From JBCCCJ01 sp039029315 (GTDB lineage Bacteria > Bacteroidota > Bacteroidia > J057), in assembly GCA_039029315.1 (NCBI GenBank), contig JBCCGK010000050.1, positions 14,239 through 78,238 on the forward strand: a stretch of 64,000 bases of DNA. Direction: 5' to 3'. The translations under genes were made by a program, and so were the position numbers. This document shows, one piece after another, positions 1 to 8,203 of this stretch; positions within the stretch are counted from its first letter, which is position 1, and each line of letters starts with the position of its first letter. The notes under the pieces were generated by a model that did no database searches, was not told the DNA's origin, and saw nothing but the letters and a program-made list of their open reading frames with translations.

Positions 1-1186
1 GATCTTCATGAATCGGTTCCTCATTCTCTCCATCGAATGTGAATACATGTGTTTTTCTCGAATCAGATGCGAGTAGCGTCCTTCCATCTAAAGCCAGATT
101 CCAAGCAAAGGTCTGTCCGGCTCCCTGAGGTTTACGGATGGCAGTTTGGTGGACCCATTCGCCATTGTTGGAGATCTCATAGATATGAATAAAAATACTG
201 GATTGAATAGCTAGCAGTCGATAATCCGCTGCGACAGCCCTTCCAAACCTTCCTTTATAATTTAGTTCGGGCTCCTCAAGAACCTGCACCTGACTCCAAC
301 TCCCATCTTCATTTCGTTTAAACACATACACTTTCCCTGTTTGAAATCCAGGAATGTCCTCGGCTTTGGACAAGGGAAGAAACAAATATTCGCCCACAAA
401 ATCTCCTGTAATCTCCCACGACCCCATTCCTGGAGGCAAAGAGAATTCGACATGCTGTATGTTTTCCCACAAATGAGGGCAGGTCTCTTCATAAATATAG
501 ATTTTGCCAACACCTAATGGAACGGAATGATCAACTTCTAAAGCATAGTTCCCCTCTATGGCTGCTATGGATCTTTCTCGCTCTCCTGATGAACCACTCA
601 TATCCCTGACTTCCACTTCTGATTTTGTCCATTGCCCAGAGGACTGTTTCCTGAACAGATCAGAATTGAGATCTTCATTTAACAACAAATCATCGCTATT
701 CAAAAAAAGGCTTTTTCCAAATCTATTCCCCTCAACCTGCCATTTCTCGATTTGTTGGCTTTCTTGCCACATCCCTTTGTCATCAAGTTCATAGATATAG
801 ACAATTTTCTGTCCTGGGACATATGTATCAGTAGAGTTGTAATTTGTGGCAGGTGCGCCAATCACTAGTGTTTCCCCCTCCAGAGCTACAGACCGCCCAA
901 AGTTTCCAACAGGAAAGGGTCTTGAAGGCAGGATTGTCTGTTTGAACGCCCAAACACCATCGGCATTCTCCGCATAGACAAATGCAGCCCCCCCGGAACT
1001 ATTGATGGAGTTACTATATGTTTCAAAATCTCCTATGATCACTTGACCTCCATGAATGGCGAAGGTTCTTCCAAAATGAATCGGATTAAAATCTGAAGGA
1101 GGAGTCAAGGTTCCTACATGCGTCCAGCTTTGAGGATAGATGGAAAGACAACAGAGGCTGAGGAGAAAAGAAAAAATATATTTCAT
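1..1186 (-). CDS. Secreted FG-GAP repeat protein, 3' end outside the window
   Basis: The minus-strand frame starting at the ATG at 1186 stays open to the left edge, giving about 395 visible residues with no stop, so the gene continues beyond the window. The N-terminus (MKYIFSFLLSLCCLS...) is a clear Sec signal peptide. The mature part repeats the FG-GAP pattern: an FGR(S/T)xA stretch followed by a short hydrophobic strand and IG, for example FGRTFAIHGGQVIIGD, FGRSVALEGETLVIGAP and FGRAVAADYRLLAI. FG-GAP repeats form integrin-like beta-propellers and in Bacteroidota are typical of large exported or surface proteins, often T9SS cargo; the C-terminus that would show a sorting domain is not visible. 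A kelch or other propeller is possible but the FG-GAP spacing fits better. The specific function is unknown. Confidence 0.8.
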   Translation of the reverse strand, partial: MKYIFSFLLSLCCLSIYPQSWTHVGTLTPPSDFNPIHFGRTFAIHGGQVIIGDFETYSNSINSSGGAAFVYAENADGVWAFKQTILPSRPFPVGNFGRSVALEGETLVIGAPATNYNSTDTYVPGQKIVYIYELDDKGMWQESQQIEKWQVEGNRFGKSLFLNSDDLLLNEDLNSDLFRKQSSGQWTKSEVEVRDMSGSSGERERSIAAIEGNYALEVDHSVPLGVGKIYIYEETCPHLWENIQHVEFSLPPGMGSWEITGDFVGEYLFLPLSKAEDIPGFQTGKVYVFKRNEDGSWSQVQVLEEPELNYKGRFGRAVAADYRLLAIQSSIFIHIYEISNNGEWVHQTAIRKPQGAGQTFAWNLALDGRTLLASDSRKTHVFTFDGENEEPIHED

Positions 1187-1332
1187 GGTAGAGATTGTTA
1201 GGGATGATAGCATATAAACGTGATTCCTCACAAAAAGCTGCATGATGACATGAACTTCGATAAGAGCAGAAGAGGAGAGAGGATCGAGACCAAAGGGGAA
1301 AAATCTGCGATTGCAGGCTTGTGGGCTGATGT

Positions 1333-1348
1333 CTCCCGCTTGCGGGAG
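1333..1348. repeat. GC-rich perfect hairpin
   Basis: A 7-bp perfect inverted repeat (ctcccgc, 2-nt loop, gcgggag) lies in the gap between the FG-GAP gene and the cyclase remnant. No T-tract follows on either strand, so it is not a canonical terminator. It is more GC-rich than its surroundings and sits just before a gene remnant, so it may mark transferred or degraded DNA. Its role is unknown. Confidence 0.45.
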
Positions 1349-1409
1349 AGCGAGAGGGTGGAAGATAATTGCCAAATATAAATATGTCCCCCTATTCAAC
1401 TCATGTCCC

Positions 1410-1550
1410 AGTCTCGCCGCCACCATGTTCGCTGACATCGTCGGCTATACCGCCATGATGCAGCGCAATGAGCAGGAGGGACTTGCCAAAGTTCGACGCT
1501 TCAGCGAGCTAGTCGAGCATCAGGGCGAGTATCCAACCTGCCTCTGGTGA
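1410..1550 (+). pseudogene. Remnant of class III adenylate/guanylate cyclase
   Basis: A short open frame ends at a TGA at 1548-1550. From about 1410 it reads LAATMFADIVGYTAMMQ and continues about 30 residues in cyclase-like sequence. This matches the start of the class III cyclase catalytic domain, where (M)FADIVGYT carries the first metal-binding Asp. Family catalytic domains are about 180 residues, and here only about 45 residues survive before unrelated residues and a stop, so this is a truncated relic. It lies between a minus-strand partial gene and the 3' end of the minus-strand nucleoside hydrolase, with no visible start or promoter of its own. A chance match is unlikely given the motif quality, but the extent of the remnant is uncertain. 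Confidence 0.6.
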
Positions 1551-1565
1551 GTATATCTCCTATCA

Positions 1566-2543
1566 TTAACGACGGGTTTGATACCCGTCAAACAACTCCC
1601 AATACCGCGCCTTCATCCCCTCCACATCAATCTTCGTAAAGACGCCAATCTGCCGATCCAGATTGTCATGTGGTGTATTGAAAAGTGATTCTGTTGCCAG
1701 ACCAGGATCTGCGATCGCCAGAATGCCCGCCACATCCCACATGACCCAATGCTTTTTCTCTTTATCCGTCTTCTGCCAGTCTCGGTCAAATGTTTCCCAA
1801 CGATTAACCAGATAGTCGGAAATCCCTCCTTTGCCTTTCAAATGTTCATCTACCTCCGTTTTGTCAAAAACCAGATTCCGGGATGTCGAGGCAGTCATGA
1901 GTCGAACCTCCAGACCAGCAGTATTCAGCAGCAGGTCTATCGCATTGGGATCATTGAGGGTGTTGAACTCGCGTTTGTTCCAGGTGTTGGTGGCTGGATG
2001 GTGCCAGAAACCGAGAAAAGTAACGACTAATCTGGGGATGATGCGGGCTTCCTTAAGGACGGCAGAGGCAATATTAGTAGCCGGTCCCAGAATGACCACA
2101 TGCAGTTTTTCTCCTTCTGGCATGGCCAGGGCTTGTTCGATGATGAAATCAGCGGCAGCTGAAGCTTGTGGACGGTAGGTACTCACCATCGGAAAATTTG
2201 CGCCCATAGGGTGGGGGATCTCCTCTTTTCCCATCAGCCGAAGGATGTCTTCATTCATCTTCTGACTTGCGCCTACTTTGTCCCGAGAGCCACGATTGGC
2301 TGTATGCCACTGGGCTGAAGTGATGCCGACGATTTCCAGATTGGGATCGAGCAAAGCGATGGCAATCGCAAAGAGATCATCGACTTCATTGGCCGTATCA
2401 GCGTCAACGATGAGCTTGGTCGGGGCAGTGGAGGAATGAGATTTGTTAGGGACAATCAAAGCCGCCTTAGATCCCAATGCCAGCGCAACTGTAGCGGTGG
2501 TCCCAGTGAGCCGGAGGAAGTTTCTACGGGTATGCCTATTCAT
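1566..2543 (-). CDS. Tat-exported nucleoside hydrolase (IUNH family)
   Basis: The 325-residue product begins with a twin-arginine leader (RHTRRNFLRLTG followed by an Ala-rich hydrophobic stretch), which places it in the periplasm or envelope. At about residues 46-56 it has VDADTANEVDD, the DxDxxxxDD calcium-binding signature of inosine-uridine nucleoside hydrolases, in which these Asp residues hold the metal and activate the water that cleaves the N-ribosidic bond. The length matches the family (about 310-340). The HVVILGPATNIASAV stretch is the second conserved family segment. The substrate cannot be read from the sequence; periplasmic members may act on nucleosides or on other ribosides. 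It stands alone, divergent from the xisH-xisI pair. Confidence 0.9.
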   Translation of the reverse strand: MNRHTRRNFLRLTGTTATVALALGSKAALIVPNKSHSSTAPTKLIVDADTANEVDDLFAIAIALLDPNLEIVGITSAQWHTANRGSRDKVGASQKMNEDILRLMGKEEIPHPMGANFPMVSTYRPQASAAADFIIEQALAMPEGEKLHVVILGPATNIASAVLKEARIIPRLVVTFLGFWHHPATNTWNKREFNTLNDPNAIDLLLNTAGLEVRLMTASTSRNLVFDKTEVDEHLKGKGGISDYLVNRWETFDRDWQKTDKEKKHWVMWDVAGILAIADPGLATESLFNTPHDNLDRQIGVFTKIDVEGMKARYWELFDGYQTRR

Positions 2544-2802
2544 TCAATGAAGATATGGATTTTTGGTAAATCCTCACATCTCCATCCGCGGTGGGTGTAC
2601 GACAATTTTCCCAATCCGGGGATTTCACTTGTTTCAGAACCTCTTCCGCACTGCCCCGTTTCTCCTTAAAAAGAGAAACAACCCTACTAGCCAAAGCAAG
2701 AATGTACCATTCGTTGTATCCCTTTCAACAAGATTCCGTCTATTGATTCCAAGTCTTGTTCCCAGGGGAATAAATGGTTATTTTTGAATAAAGCACAACC
2801 AT

Positions 2803-3216
2803 ATGGCCAGAGACTATTATCACAACCATGTCAAAGAAGCCTTAGAAAAAGATGGATGGGAGATTACGGATGATCCCTATGACATGAGAGTTGATGGGGT
2901 ACACTATGAAATTGATCTCGGTGCGGAAGCAATGTTAGGCGCATCAAAAAATGGAGAAAAAATTGCCATTGAGATCAAAAGTTTTGTTGGTAGCTCAAAT
3001 CTCAGTGAATTCCATCGGGCCGTTGGGCAATTCAATGATTATTTTGTTGCCTTAAGCAGATTTGAACCAGATAGAACTTTATTCCTGGCAGTCCCTGATG
3101 AAATCTATTTCAACTTTTTTCAAAAGCAGGTCATCCAGGATTCTCTTAAACGCATTGATGCAAAACTCATTGTTTATGACCCACAATCAAGGAGCATTGT
3201 TCAATGGATAAATTAA
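2803..3216 (+). CDS. xisH: XisH family PD-(D/E)XK-like protein
   Basis: The 137-residue product matches XisH, named after the fdxN-element excision controlling factor of heterocystous cyanobacteria. It opens with MARDYYHNHVKEALEKDGW and has the conserved core EIDLGAE followed by IAIEIKSFVG, a D...ExK arrangement like a PD-(D/E)XK nuclease active site. FHRAVGQF is another conserved family segment. The length equals the usual 135-140 residues. It overlaps the downstream xisI by 13 bp, so the two are very likely co-transcribed and translationally coupled. In cyanobacteria these pairs are multi-copy and mostly not linked to any excised element, so the name should not be taken as function. Whether it cuts DNA here is unknown. 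Confidence 0.9.
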   Translation: MARDYYHNHVKEALEKDGWEITDDPYDMRVDGVHYEIDLGAEAMLGASKNGEKIAIEIKSFVGSSNLSEFHRAVGQFNDYFVALSRFEPDRTLFLAVPDEIYFNFFQKQVIQDSLKRIDAKLIVYDPQSRSIVQWIN

Positions 3217-3545
3217 CAACATATCAGAACCTTATCATTGACTATTTACAAGCTTTCGCGAAAAACTCAAAGCTTGCAAATATGCCTGATGTGGAATCGC
3301 ATGTGATCATTGACAGAGAGAATAAGCACTTTCAGTTGTTAAGAGTAGGATGGCAGGGAAAGCGTTTTGTCTTTGGTGTCGTTTTTCATTTCCAGATCAA
3401 GAATGGAAAAATCTGGATTCATCAGAATATAACGGAACATGAGGTCGCAGAGGCGTTTTTGGAAAAAGGTGTGCCCCCAGAAGAGATAGTATTAGGCTTC
3501 CGTTCGCCTTTTGCCCGACAATACACAGGTCTAGGCATTGGGTAA
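3204..3545 (+). CDS. xisI: XisI family protein, partner of XisH
   Basis: The 113-residue product matches XisI. It begins MDKLTTYQNLIIDYLQ, has the hydrophobic core HFQLLRVGWQGKRFVFG with the downstream KIWIHQN(I/T) strand, and ends with GVPPEEIVLGFRSP followed by a short tail, all conserved family segments. Its ATG lies inside the last codons of xisH. XisI almost always accompanies XisH; an accessory or inhibitory partner role is a reasonable inference from this strict pairing, but no mechanism can be read from the sequence. The C-terminus (RQYTGLGIG) is slightly different from the common R-x-Y-T-x-F/Y-A ending. Confidence 0.9.
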   Translation: MDKLTTYQNLIIDYLQAFAKNSKLANMPDVESHVIIDRENKHFQLLRVGWQGKRFVFGVVFHFQIKNGKIWIHQNITEHEVAEAFLEKGVPPEEIVLGFRSPFARQYTGLGIG

Positions 3546-3581
3546 AAAAAGCTTCATCTACTTGTTGATCATTCAAAGAAA

Positions 3582-3615
3582 AAGAGCCACCATCCCGGCA
3601 GCTCTTCTTTTGTTT
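3582..3615. terminator. Bidirectional terminator between xisI and the small lipoprotein
   Basis: Stem aagagc/gctctt (3582-3587 with 3601-3606) extended by A-rich/T-rich flanks, followed by a T-rich tract on both strands (cttcttttgttt on plus, ctttttcttt on minus). It lies between the convergent ends at 3545 and 3635, the expected place for a shared terminator. Confidence 0.6.
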
Positions 3616-3634
3616 GGATAAATATTAGACCTGC

Positions 3635-3934
3635 CTAGCCATCTCTTCTACGGCGTCTCTTCGCTTTTGAGCCCGATCCGCCAAAGAGAATCCCGGCTCC
3701 CAGCACAAATCCGAAATCATACCAGCCACCATTGTTGTTGATGTCATACATCTGAATGGTGTCGGAGAACAAGGAAATGATGAAGGTCACAGGCGCGATG
3801 ATGCCATGCCAGACGCCCATCCAGAAGCCACTAGGCGCTGCTTCTACGCAGGTACTGACATCGATAGCCGGAGCCGTACATGCCGAAAAACAAATAATAG
3901 CGATTGCAGTGAGAAAAACGAGTAATTTATTCAT
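3635..3934 (-). CDS. Small membrane-associated lipoprotein, unknown function
   Basis: I place the start at the ATG at 3934 (99 residues) because it opens a lipoprotein signal peptide, MNKLLVFLTAIAIICFSAC with the lipobox FSAC; the upstream in-frame sequence is low in coding character. The mature part has a segment GFWMGVWHGIIAPVTFIISLF that is probably a transmembrane or interfacial helix, then NNNGGWYDFGFVLGAGILFGG, a second hydrophobic segment, and ends in a highly basic tail (SKAKRRRRRDG). Similar small proteins with a G-x-W-H-G-I-I-A-P core and an N-N-N-G-G-W-Y-D-F-G block are, to my knowledge, common uncharacterised proteins in several phyla. The basic tail suggests the C-terminus faces the cytoplasm or binds lipid headgroups. 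It is convergent with xisI. Confidence 0.75.
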   Translation of the reverse strand: MNKLLVFLTAIAIICFSACTAPAIDVSTCVEAAPSGFWMGVWHGIIAPVTFIISLFSDTIQMYDINNNGGWYDFGFVLGAGILFGGSGSKAKRRRRRDG

Positions 3935-4150
3935 GAGGGTTAATTCTTTAGGCTTGTGAATAAAGGATAACTCTTGGGAGGAAAGGTCCAACATATATCT
4001 CTGCTTTGTCCACAAAATGTCTGACTTTTCAATCAAACTAACCCAAAGAATCGTCGAATAGGAATCTTTGATCGATGGATGAATACCCAGATTTCCAGGA
4101 TGCAAGAACTGCTTTGTATCAGTTGAGAATGTAACAAATTCTTATTGAGA

Positions 4151-4227
4151 AGATTTTTCAGATCATTACAGATCAGTATTGGGTCAATTTTTCTATATTT
4201 AGCTCACTTTAGATCAATATCAGCTCA
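4151..4227 (+). promoter_or_regulatory. Helically phased AGMTCA repeat array upstream of fic
   Basis: Hexamers of the type AG(A/C)TCA occur at 4160, 4170, 4201, 4211 and 4222, with a degenerate copy (gggtca) at 4181 and a partial one (agattt) at 4151. The spacing is 10-11 bp throughout, with one position (about 4191) occupied by AT-rich sequence, so all copies lie on the same face of the helix. The array ends 5 bp before the fic ATG. This looks like an iteron-like operator, plausibly bound by the winged-helix C-terminus of Fic itself; that last step is inference. Confidence 0.55.
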
Positions 4228-4232
4228 TACTT

Positions 4233-5288
4233 ATGGATACCAAACTCCAATTTGACCTGCCAACTGCACAGCGCCTGTTTTCTATCGCTGCCCGAATCGA
4301 TAGATTTCAGGGTAAATGGGAGTTATTGGAAAAGAAGGAAAACCGCTACCTCAAAGAATTAAGATCCATCGCCACCATTCAGAGCATCGGTTCCTCCACC
4401 AGAATTGAAGGTGCGACCTTATCTGATGAGGAAGTGGAAAGGCTGTTGCAGAAGGTGGAAATGACAACATTTGACACGAGAGAGAAGCAGGAAGTTCTAG
4501 GGTATTACGAAGCCCTGGAGTTGGTCCTGGATCAATATGATTTTATTGAATTTTCAGAAAGCAACATACAAACCCTTCACAATCAATTGCTAAAATTTAG
4601 CAGCAGGGATCAACATCATCGAGGAAAATACAAGCAGTTTTCCAATCAGGTAGTAGCTATCTATCCAGATGGAAGCAAAAGAACCCTGTTTCGGACCACT
4701 GATCCCAAGGAAACCAAACAAGAGATGGATCTCCTGATCGATTGGGTTCAACAACAGTTGTCCAACGATTCTTTCCATCCATTATTTGTCATCGGCACAG
4801 GGATCTATGAATTTTTGTCCATTCACCCTTTTCAAGATGGCAATGGCAGATTATCACGATTGCTCACCACCTTGCTTCTGCTTCGTTCAGGCTATTATTT
4901 TGTACAATATATTTCACTGGAACACATTGTAGAAGAGAGAAAATCAGCCTACTACCGGGCTTTGATGCAAGCACAACAATATCGAGGTACAGAGCTGGAG
5001 ATCATTCATGATTGGATGCTGTTTTTCTTCCAATGTCTGGAGACTCTGATACAGAAACTGGAAACCAAATATAGCAATTACCTCAACATTGGCGGATACC
5101 TGAACGAAAGGCAACAGAAATTGCTTCGTTTTATAAAGGAAAATGGTGTGATACGGATTAGAGATGCCATCCTTCACTTTCCAGACACCTCCAGCAGCAC
5201 GCTCAAAAGAGACCTGAAACTACTGGAAAGTGAGTCATTGATTGAACGAACTGGAAAAGGAAGAAGTACTGCATATAGAATTCAATAA
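4233..5288 (+). CDS. Fic family AMPylase with N-terminal inhibitory helix and C-terminal winged helix
   Basis: The 351-residue product carries the Fic motif HPFQDGNGRLSR at residues 198-209 (consensus HPFx(D/E)GNGRxxR), with the catalytic His198 and the Asp/Asn/Arg residues that bind ATP-Mg. Near the N-terminus SSTRIEG (54-60) matches the inhibitory (S/T)xxxE(G/N) helix of class II Fic proteins, with Glu59 as the expected inhibitory residue, so it is self-restrained and needs no separate antitoxin. The last about 70 residues (from INERQQKLLRFI-like sequence to the end) form a winged-helix DNA-binding region. Fic proteins transfer AMP (or similar) to hydroxyl groups of target proteins. The target is unknown. 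The phased repeats directly upstream suggest autoregulation. It stands as a single gene. Confidence 0.93.
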   Translation: MDTKLQFDLPTAQRLFSIAARIDRFQGKWELLEKKENRYLKELRSIATIQSIGSSTRIEGATLSDEEVERLLQKVEMTTFDTREKQEVLGYYEALELVLDQYDFIEFSESNIQTLHNQLLKFSSRDQHHRGKYKQFSNQVVAIYPDGSKRTLFRTTDPKETKQEMDLLIDWVQQQLSNDSFHPLFVIGTGIYEFLSIHPFQDGNGRLSRLLTTLLLLRSGYYFVQYISLEHIVEERKSAYYRALMQAQQYRGTELEIIHDWMLFFFQCLETLIQKLETKYSNYLNIGGYLNERQQKLLRFIKENGVIRIRDAILHFPDTSSSTLKRDLKLLESESLIERTGKGRSTAYRIQ

Positions 5289-5724
5289 ACAGCTTTCAAA
5301 AAGTGGGAAAATCTAACTGGGTGCCAATTAATACATTTCCGAAAAGAGCCATTGCACAACTGATGCTCCTCTGGAAGGAACTGCCTATTCTCAAAAATTT
5401 ATCGCCATGATCAGTTAATTTTTGCATCTTAGTTCTACTATAAGAGTCGCAAAATATTGATTTTCAGCTATGTATATCAATTGCATTGTTTTCATCCTGT
5501 ATTTTGTATTGACAAAGCAAGCATAAGTCCGAAGCTAAATATCAAGAGATTACAATTGTAAGAATTTCTAGTTAAAGCATAAACAAGCAAATACTAAAAA
5601 CGGATAAATTCTCATTTTTGATTGATTTTCAACAAAAAACCCTCTTAAAGTAGAATTAGAAAGGCACATTAAAAACATCCTCAACCTCCTTCTTTTCTCT
5701 TTTGTAGAACAGTAAGCTTCACCC
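5289..5724. other. 436-bp intergenic stretch with one 12-bp palindrome
   Basis: AT-rich and without a convincing gene. The only structure seen is a perfect 12-bp palindrome, ttacaattgtaa, at 5550-5561, about 160 bp before the next start; it could be an operator but nothing else supports this. No exact TAnnTTTG box was recognised close to the next gene. Confidence 0.4.
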
Positions 5725-7299
5725 ATGAAACCAATCCTTCCTCCCTTCTTGCTCAGCTTGATCAGTCTTTTGTTTTTTGCCTGCAACCAGGATTCCATTC
5801 GACAAGCTGACATCCCCAGCGAGATCATTCTGATCTTTGAGCAAACTCAGGTAAACAATAAAGAAATCAAAGGGGAGTATATGGATGATCATGAGATCGT
5901 CCAACAATTCAGTCCTGATTCCAGCCTCGCCCAGGATACAATCATCCTTTCATGTGGAGATGCCCAAAAGGAGGTCGTATTGTTCCAGGGACGTTTCGAC
6001 CTATTGACCTATTTGTTTCAAAAAGGGGATACCGTCCTCATCTCCTATGAAGGGATTAAACCATATGCCAGTATTCTCAATCGGCAAGATTCGGCTTATT
6101 TGGTCAACTATGATCTATTGTGGCGAGAAAGGCTGGCACCGGATAGCTTCCCTGCATTCAGACAAAGTGCCCTCCTTATCTACCTTAACATGCCACAAGA
6201 ATCCAGATCGAGTGATGATATGATTGAAATTGTTAACCAGATCGCAGAGGATATTCAGGCAAAAACCCTATCACAGCTCACAGAAGAAATACAGCTACTT
6301 GATTCTCTCAAAGAAAAAGGGGCTATTCCCGATGATATCTATCGTTATCGAAAAAGCAAAGCTCATTTTCAAGCGAAAGGCAAAGAATTGGAAGCTAGCA
6401 TTCAGTGTTTTTCAAGGTTTGAAACCAAAGAGCCACTTAAGAAGGAGGATGTCGCCATCTATGAAACAGCAGATGGATTGAAGCTGCCCGTATTTTCAAA
6501 TGTCTTAGGTGCAGAATATGATTCCCTCTTGTCCATGCAGGCCTATCGAGAGCTGATTCGAAGATACCATGCATATTATGGAAGAAAGGTCAAGCGCGTC
6601 ACCGAAAGACATGATCACAATGGCATGCCCGGTGCCTTGATCAATCATCCTGATTATCTGGAAAGATATGACAGCATCGAACAAACACCTGTGTTCTCAG
6701 ATGCAGCTAAGCGATTGATGCTCCAATGGGAACTGGAAAATATCATCAAGCACAAATCCGTCAAAGAGAAAGAACGCTATTTGCGCCGCTTCGAAAGCAG
6801 GTTTGCTGACTCAGCCATCATGCAGCAACTTCAGAACACATATGCCATCCAATTGCTAGACACAGGCAATAGAGAGCCTGATCTTGAATTGGTCTCCAGC
6901 GACGGTCAAACCATCCTCTATCAGGATCTTCTGCATCAATACAAGGGCAAGGTGATTTATGTAGACTTCTGGTCGAGCAGCTGTAGGCCTTGCATTGGCG
7001 AAATACCAGATGGCCATAAACTCAAACAAGCCTACCAGAACATGGATGTCGTTTTTGTGTATATCTCTCTGGATTCAAAAAAGGAAAATTGGGCTACAGC
7101 CTGCAAGCTGTATGAGCTATACCAGAGCAGTTATTGGATCAAAAATAAGTTCACCTCTTCTGAATTTGAGCAACTCAATGTCAAGTGGATTCCTCACTAT
7201 ATGATCTATGATCGCGAAGGGAAGCTTGCCATTCCTTATGCGACTCGGCCAAGCGAAGCCGAGACCATTGGTTTTCTTGATCGATATGTGCAAAACTAG
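5725..7299 (+). CDS. TlpA-like thioredoxin-fold lipoprotein
   Basis: The 524-residue product starts with a lipoprotein signal peptide (MKPILPPFLLSLISLLFFAC) with the acylated Cys at about residue 20. Residues 25-380 form a mostly helical N-terminal domain without a motif I recognise, as is common in Bacteroidota TlpA-like proteins. The C-terminal about 140 residues are a thioredoxin fold: YVDFWSSSCRPCIGEIP places the redox pair Cys420-Arg-Pro-Cys423, and WIPHYMIYD contains the cis-proline loop. Such proteins reduce or isomerise disulfides of periplasmic or outer-membrane proteins, sometimes for cytochrome c maturation. The CRPC motif is intact, so activity is expected. It is convergent with the methyltransferase gene, 22 bp away. 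Confidence 0.9.
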   Translation: MKPILPPFLLSLISLLFFACNQDSIRQADIPSEIILIFEQTQVNNKEIKGEYMDDHEIVQQFSPDSSLAQDTIILSCGDAQKEVVLFQGRFDLLTYLFQKGDTVLISYEGIKPYASILNRQDSAYLVNYDLLWRERLAPDSFPAFRQSALLIYLNMPQESRSSDDMIEIVNQIAEDIQAKTLSQLTEEIQLLDSLKEKGAIPDDIYRYRKSKAHFQAKGKELEASIQCFSRFETKEPLKKEDVAIYETADGLKLPVFSNVLGAEYDSLLSMQAYRELIRRYHAYYGRKVKRVTERHDHNGMPGALINHPDYLERYDSIEQTPVFSDAAKRLMLQWELENIIKHKSVKEKERYLRRFESRFADSAIMQQLQNTYAIQLLDTGNREPDLELVSSDGQTILYQDLLHQYKGKVIYVDFWSSSCRPCIGEIPDGHKLKQAYQNMDVVFVYISLDSKKENWATACKLYELYQSSYWIKNKFTSSEFEQLNVKWIPHYMIYDREGKLAIPYATRPSEAETIGFLDRYVQN

Positions 7300-7321
7300 G
7301 TCTTTTGTCCCAGTGGATATA

Positions 7322-8107
7322 TCAGATTTTCTCCCCCACAACAAAAGCATAATCCCCAGCCTCAACATCAAATTGCCCCACAACTTCCTCCCACTTGCCA
7401 GAATCAAGATCCTTTCGCAATTGCTTTAAGCCAGATTCCAATTCTTGCTCATTGGCTTTGAGGCGAAAGGAAGAAATCCCATTCCGAAAATTCTCATCGA
7501 AATATCGCTCCGGATGATATTTGCCCGAATACAAAAACAAATCCTGCAAATCCGACTGAACGGAATAGGGCTCTATCTCTAGATTTGTCCATCCTGCTCC
7601 TTTCATCGCCCCCAATAGTTGAGCTTCGGTATGCATGAAGGCGTTTGAATCCTTCATCATTTGGGGAAAATAGGCACATAGCCAATAATTGTCCATTTGG
7701 CTGGGGAATCCAGTGAGTATCACCCATTTTCCCTTGCTCACAACCCGATAGACTTCCTCCATGCCCCGCTCAAGATCTGTCCAATGGTGGAGGGTCAAGG
7801 TCGCCACAGCTCCATCAAAATGCGCATCAGGAAAGGGGATCGCCTCAGCAGATGCTTGTGTCCAGGAAAGGGTAGGGGCCTTGCTTTTTGCTTTAGAGAG
7901 CATCTCTTCTGAAGGATCTACGCCTAGTAGATTCACCCCCATGTTATGCAATTCAAGCGTGTAATTGCCCGTCCCACAACCGATGTCCAGGTATTGTTTG
8001 CCTGGCTCAGGGACGAGAAGTGCGTATAGGCGTTCTACCAAATAAGGATCTGCCTGGCGGGTTTGGTTGTATGTTATTCCGATTCGGTTATAGACTGGCT
8101 CTGACAT
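7322..8107 (-). CDS. Class I SAM-dependent methyltransferase
   Basis: I use the ATG at 8107 (261 residues) because the protein then begins MSEPVYNRIGITYNQTR, the usual N-terminal Y-D-x-x-A-x-x-Y-like start of small UbiE-type methyltransferases; the upstream frame runs through a palindrome. Motif I is YLDIGCGTGNYTLEL (SAM binding), followed by LLGVDPSEEML, then IPFPDAHFDGAVATLTLHHW, the classic post-I and motif II sequence. The substrate is not predictable. The family includes small-molecule, lipid and tRNA-modifying enzymes. It lies downstream of the DUF72 gene on the same strand, separated by 129 bp containing a strong hairpin, so it probably has its own promoter. Confidence 0.9.
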   Translation of the reverse strand: MSEPVYNRIGITYNQTRQADPYLVERLYALLVPEPGKQYLDIGCGTGNYTLELHNMGVNLLGVDPSEEMLSKAKSKAPTLSWTQASAEAIPFPDAHFDGAVATLTLHHWTDLERGMEEVYRVVSKGKWVILTGFPSQMDNYWLCAYFPQMMKDSNAFMHTEAQLLGAMKGAGWTNLEIEPYSVQSDLQDLFLYSGKYHPERYFDENFRNGISSFRLKANEQELESGLKQLRKDLDSGKWEEVVGQFDVEAGDYAFVVGEKI

Positions 8108-8203
8108 AAGGCACAATGTATTTTCCTGCGGGTGGAGATGAAACGGGCGTGGGGAGGATGGCATGCAGGGAAGGCCTTGGGTTAGCCCGTTTCGATTTTT
8201 TGC

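Noticed and set aside
5289..5724. Possible tRNA, small RNA or gene in the longest empty stretches (this one, 13964-14199, 20350-20764 and 46129-46599)
   Set aside because: No TTCGA(A/G)-type T-loop with matching acceptor arms and no coding signal was found by eye; a tRNA or covariance-model search would be decisive.
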